DNA of 64,000 nt from NCBI GenBank assembly GCA_002007465.1, contig LNAC01000066.1, positions 968,381 through 1,032,380 of the forward strand. The letters run 5' to 3'. The position numbers and the translations under genes are program-made. Shown here piece by piece: positions 59,600 through 64,000 of the stretch. This DNA is from Ailurus styani. Its lineage: Eukaryota; Chordata; Mammalia; Carnivora; Ailuridae. Under the pieces are notes generated by a model. That model was not told the origin of the DNA, ran no database searches, and saw only the letters and a list, made by a program, of their open reading frames with translations. The first letter of the stretch is position 1. Every line of letters starts with the position of its first letter.

Positions 59600-62500
59600 A
59601 GAATGAATGTCTCATACAGGGTATATTGGTCAGGGGACCTCCTCACTGTAACAAACAATCCAAGTAAACTTATTTTGGGCTCTCCCAGTGGTCCAGCACC
59701 AAACATCTTGAGTGAGCGGCTCACCTCCAAGCAACAATTTGTGACGCATTTTCCATATTTTTGGTACTGAAAAAATTGGATGACTTTCTCTTGCAACATG
59801 TCATGTGGAACTTCTGGACTCAGTCCATAAGCGTGATTGAATAAAAGACAAAGGAGTATGTGGGGGTAGAGAATCCAATGGCTGGACTCAGAGTTCTCCA
59901 CTATCTTATAATCTCAAAAACAGATGTCTAAAGAAATGTTTAAGTTCAAAGAGAGAAATTAACAGCTGGGCCGTCCCTTTTTATCTCATGTCAAGGCTCT
60001 CCTCGCTTGCAAATTCAAACCACCACCACCTAGCAGTGGATTGCTAATGGAAGCAGGTGTGGGGCAGGCATGGCTACCTTAGAGGCTGAGATGCACGATT
60101 CTGGCACAAAGGCACACAGATGTCTGGAAACAGAGGCACACGGATAATTTTACTACTTTTGTTTCATGTCAACAAGCTGTGTTGGACATACTTTGTAGCC
60201 AAACGCTGAGGTGCTCATTAATATGTAGACCCAACCCCTGCCCAGTAAATGCCTGCAGTAGATGCTATGTATAAATGATTTAATGTGATCAGTCTATAGT
60301 AGATGTCTGGGTAAAATGCTTGAGAAACCAGGAGGCAAAGGAGATTAGTAAGAGCCTCACAGAGATGTTGCTCCTCATAAGCCTTTATGCATCTGTGAAG
60401 GAAATCCACGGACAAGAAAGCTTTGGGATAAGCTCCTCAATGTCATACCATTCCAGAACTGGAGAGCAGAAGGCTTGCCCCTGAGGATCCCACAACAAGG
60501 GAGCTTAGCTCAGATAATACAAAGAATCTAATATCCCAACACTGCATCATTAATACCAAAGTGTTTCCTTTGTAACACAGGAAAAGTACAGATCAGAGTC
60601 AATGCTCACTGATTCTTGGGCTTCCCTGAAAGCCAAACTCTTCTGGAACCATTTCTTTCTTCTCTTTTCTTTCTTTCTTTCTTTCTTTTTAATTCTCCTG
60701 TCTCACATCTCTGAAATGGACCAAGGGCTATTTTTTTTTTCTTTTTACCTGTGATTCAGGGCTGGTTCATTTCTATGCTATTTTGTGCTATTTCCTTTGT
60801 TATTGTCTTTGGCTGAAGCTTATCTACCTTCTATAATTTCCTGAACTTTAGACTTCCCCTTCTGGGTGACTTATTCAACTCAAAATGGCACAGTTATTTC
60901 ATGAGCAGCTCATTTTATTAATTGCCATGGAAGTTTGGGGTCAAGTTTGAAATAATGGTTGTATAAAATGAAACATCAGTCTCTGTGCATGTGTGACTCA
61001 TTCAGCTGACAAATTCGTCAGGACCCACAGGCTCCATCCCCTTCCCTCTGGCTTTCCTCCACCTTTCCATGTGGAAAGGGCACCAGTGGTGTTTTAGGGC
61101 AGGCGATGGCACAACCAGTCATCAGCCTGGGGCGATTTTGCCAGTGAAAGTAGGCACCAACAAATCATTAACAAGCATTAACTGAGCCACAATGGGCATA
61201 AACTGGGACAGTTGAGGCAAGCCAAGAAATAAGATCATCCAATTATTATGTCTCCTAAGGCATTCTTTTGGTGACCCTCACCTTGGCCTGACTGTGATAG
61301 GGTAGAGAAAATATTTTCCTTTTTCTGCACAGTTAGGGCTTTGCAGGCAAAGGAAACTAAAACCTGAATTGAAGGACAAACTTTGGAAATGAAAGGGTAT
61401 TAGATCGGAAGCCACAGGCTCCCACTCATAGGGTAATAAAACTTACCTCCCCAGGAGCCAAAGCTACTATTCCAGAGAAGGGACTTTCCTCTTTCTCTTC
61501 CTGAGATAATTGGTTTACATTCAAAAGACTGAAATTGACAGGAAAGCAACAGGGCTTTTCTCTCTCTTTCAAAAGGAGAGTGTCAATTGATTGCTTTTTT
61601 TTTCTCTCTCTCTGTGTATGGGTCAGGCTTTCTTGTTTCTCTGCAAGTCTCACAAATTTTGTTGAAGCCAGGACCTTTCAAATAATGTCATGTGCCAGCA
61701 CTGGCAATCAGACCCACCCCATCCCCCCACCATCCCCAGTTTGTTGCTGCCTATTACAGTGGTTTATTCAGGGGTTCTACTGCACTAATTCTGTAAAATA
61801 TATATTCTCTCTCTCCTGTGTTATCACTGAAGCTTTACTAAGCTTTATAATCAGCCAATGATCAGACAGAGATTTTCTTAAATGCTGGGAACTAATAGAT
61901 CTTGCAGTCGTTGCAGTGGGGCTCTCTGTGACTGTTAGCCATGCCTTTGACATTCAGTTTACAACTCTGCCTTAACCTTCACTTCCTACATACACGAGCT
62001 TCGAAGTCAACCAGAGGTGACAGCTTGGGGCCTCCAAGTGTCACTCATGAGCATGCACACAGCCCTATGTCTGCACATGGTCATCTAGGTTTTTAGGAAT
62101 AAGTTGGGACATTTCAGTGCACCTGCATTCTTCGGCATTTCCTTTTAAGCTTTCGTTTATTGTGTCCTGACTCTTACCTGTCATCGCAGGGCAGCTGTGA
62201 GGTAGCTGTACTTACCTACCAATGTGGTCAACAAATGATCCCAGAGAAAAGTTTTTACCCTTGGGGGGCTCTCAAGTTGGGTCAAGTAAAGGAAGTTCTG
62301 GTTGGGGTAGCCAAGGGCGCCACCAGACTAATCAAACAGAAGCAAGTTCTTTGAGAATGAGACTTTGAAAGAGCTCAGGCTTTCTTCTGTTCTATCTGGT
62401 ACTAGGAACGCAGGCTGTGACTCTCAAGGCTACCACTGAGCTGGAGAACGGGGTATGAGAAAAGGGTATGTTAGAAATGCCACAAATGTCAGTTTTCTTA

Positions 62501-64000
62501 TTGAGTTTGGTCATTTTTCCTTCTCTCAAAGAGCTGTCTGTATTTATCAACAGGATAGTAGATGTCTTTGCCTTGGGACACAGAAATCAGTCTTGAGGCA
62601 AAGGCTTATCAGTTACTACAGTATTAGGGAGTATAAGCCCAGGGGGACCAGGGACACTCACAGGGAAGAGAGAAAAGCTAATGCACAATATGTGTCATCA
62701 AATTAGCTGCTATTAAATGAGACTGAAGAACAATACCATTGGATCATCCTCTGAGAAATCTTACAACATCACAGAACAATTGATCCAAGGGAGGAAAAGT
62801 AGATAGTTGGCTCTCCTATTCCATCTGCCCAAGATTCACTTTCCTCTAGGTTGTGATTGCACCATTATGAAGCAAAGTTCATGAGCATTCCATGCTTAGT
62901 AGCCACAGGGAAACGTCACAGCAGAAGACCGTGCAGATTGCAATGAGGAAAACGAGGAAAGATCCAGTCAGTTTACCAGTATGAAAGTTGCTCCCGGCCC
63001 TCACAGAGCAGCTCCCAGCCCTCGCAGAGCTGACTACGCGCTGGAAGCTAGAGCAAGAGACAATTAAGAAAGAGGGCATGTGAAATGGTGGATAAGGAGG
63101 GATTGACAAAGTGGATAAAGAGGATAGTGATACAAGTTATGAAGATATAGATCAAAATTTGTAAACTCTAAGAGCCATAAGAAAAACATTAAGGCGGGTG
63201 CTTTGTGGGATTCAGGGAAGGTAGTGGAAAGGTAAATTGGGAAGGAGAGGGGTTAGGAAAATTTTCATGACTGAAGAAACATTTGAGTCCAACTCAGTGA
63301 TGGCGGGGTATGAAAATGGAATTTGTGAGATAAGGGAAGACAGAAGGGCACTCTAGCAAGGACAAAGGTAATGGGGATTTAGTGCACAAAGTCCCCTTAG
63401 CTGGCTTCTCCAAGAAGCAGATCTCTAGACAAGGATTTGAATACAATGGTTAATTTGGGTGATGATCCCAAGAAACTCAGCAGAAAAGAGGTGAAATGAG
63501 AGAGGGAAGGCAAAGAAGCCATTTCAGGTGTGTCCCGTGAGCAGGTCACCTCGGTGGCAGCTGGTCACTCTGAAAACCCTTGCAAGACCACATACTGCAG
63601 AGAGCTCACGACACAAACTCACTCGCTGGAGGGTGAAGAAGTTGGGGTACTTGCCAGTTACTTTCCTTGTCATTGCTTGTGGGCTGCTCTTAGCTGCATC
63701 CCCTCTCTGGTTTTCTGCTGGGTCTCCGTGTAGGCTGGTCATGCCCCTGGTCAGAGAATCCCTCCAGCAGAGTCATGATGAGTTCAGTAGAGAGTCACTG
63801 ATCTCGAAGGAAATGATGAGTGTCAAGGGGATATTAGCTGAGCACTGACCACATTTGCTCAAGAAGTGAGGATTTACTTGGAGAACAAGGAATTAAATAG
63901 TTGGGCAGGAACTGGAGCATGTTTAGACCTGGGGACACAAGGGCCCTTAGAGGCTTAGTACGTTATGTAAATAAGTGACATCAGTGGGTGGGGACTGGGG
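59600..64000. other. Non-coding stretch to the window end
   Basis: No exon is supported. A (CTTT)n run lies near 60660-60690. A 21-base near-tandem pair lies at about 62991-63032 (CTCCCGGCCCTCACAGAGCAG / CTCCCAGCCCTCGCAGAGCTG). Short open frames on both strands look random. Confidence 0.5.

Noticed and set aside
59596..59901. 101-codon minus-strand open frame beginning MENSESSHW
   Set aside because: The plus strand reads like an old interspersed repeat (CACTGTAACAAACAATCC). I find no domain and no splice context.

Overview
This is a vertebrate nuclear-genome window. It has split genes with GT-AG introns, long non-coding stretches, microsatellites and many interspersed repeats. Five tRNA-derived SINEs of the Carnivora type (GGGCGCCTGGGTGGCTCAG head, GA-rich or CT-rich middle, AATAAA/A tail) place it in Carnivora. 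The head variant 'GTGGGTTAAAGCCTCTGC' is one I associate with mustelids, which is an inference.

The one gene I can support is on the minus strand at the left. Five coding exons (21656-21493, 21155-17586, 16212-15742, 11493-11317 and 3564-3366) join in frame with canonical splice sites. They give about 1,527 residues of a CSPG4/NG2-family membrane proteoglycan: two laminin-G domains followed by about ten CSPG repeats. Every exon is open. Similarity to CSPG4 is clear but far too low for a carnivore orthologue, so this looks like an intact CSPG4 paralogue (a 'CSPG4-like' or CSPG4B-type gene). The signal-peptide exon lies upstream (higher coordinates) and is not securely found. The C-terminal exons (last repeats, membrane helix, cytoplasmic tail) lie off the left edge.

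From 21.7 to 32 kb there is no secure gene. This stretch holds a decayed endogenous-retrovirus pol relic (about 22.7-24.1 kb), a young SINE, L2/MIR fragments and a complete MER2/Tigger-like DNA transposon with inverted ends and TA target sites. A CpG island at about 32.19-33.26 kb is interrupted by a 609-base N gap. It is the best promoter candidate in the window and could hide a first exon of this or another gene.

From 33.3 to 64 kb I see no supportable coding gene. There are three SINEs, a MaLR-type LTR, a probable class I retroviral LTR, an L1 3' end, several L2 and MIR relics and microsatellites. Two assembly scars are visible: the N gap, and a 133-base exact duplication flanking a single N at 4150.
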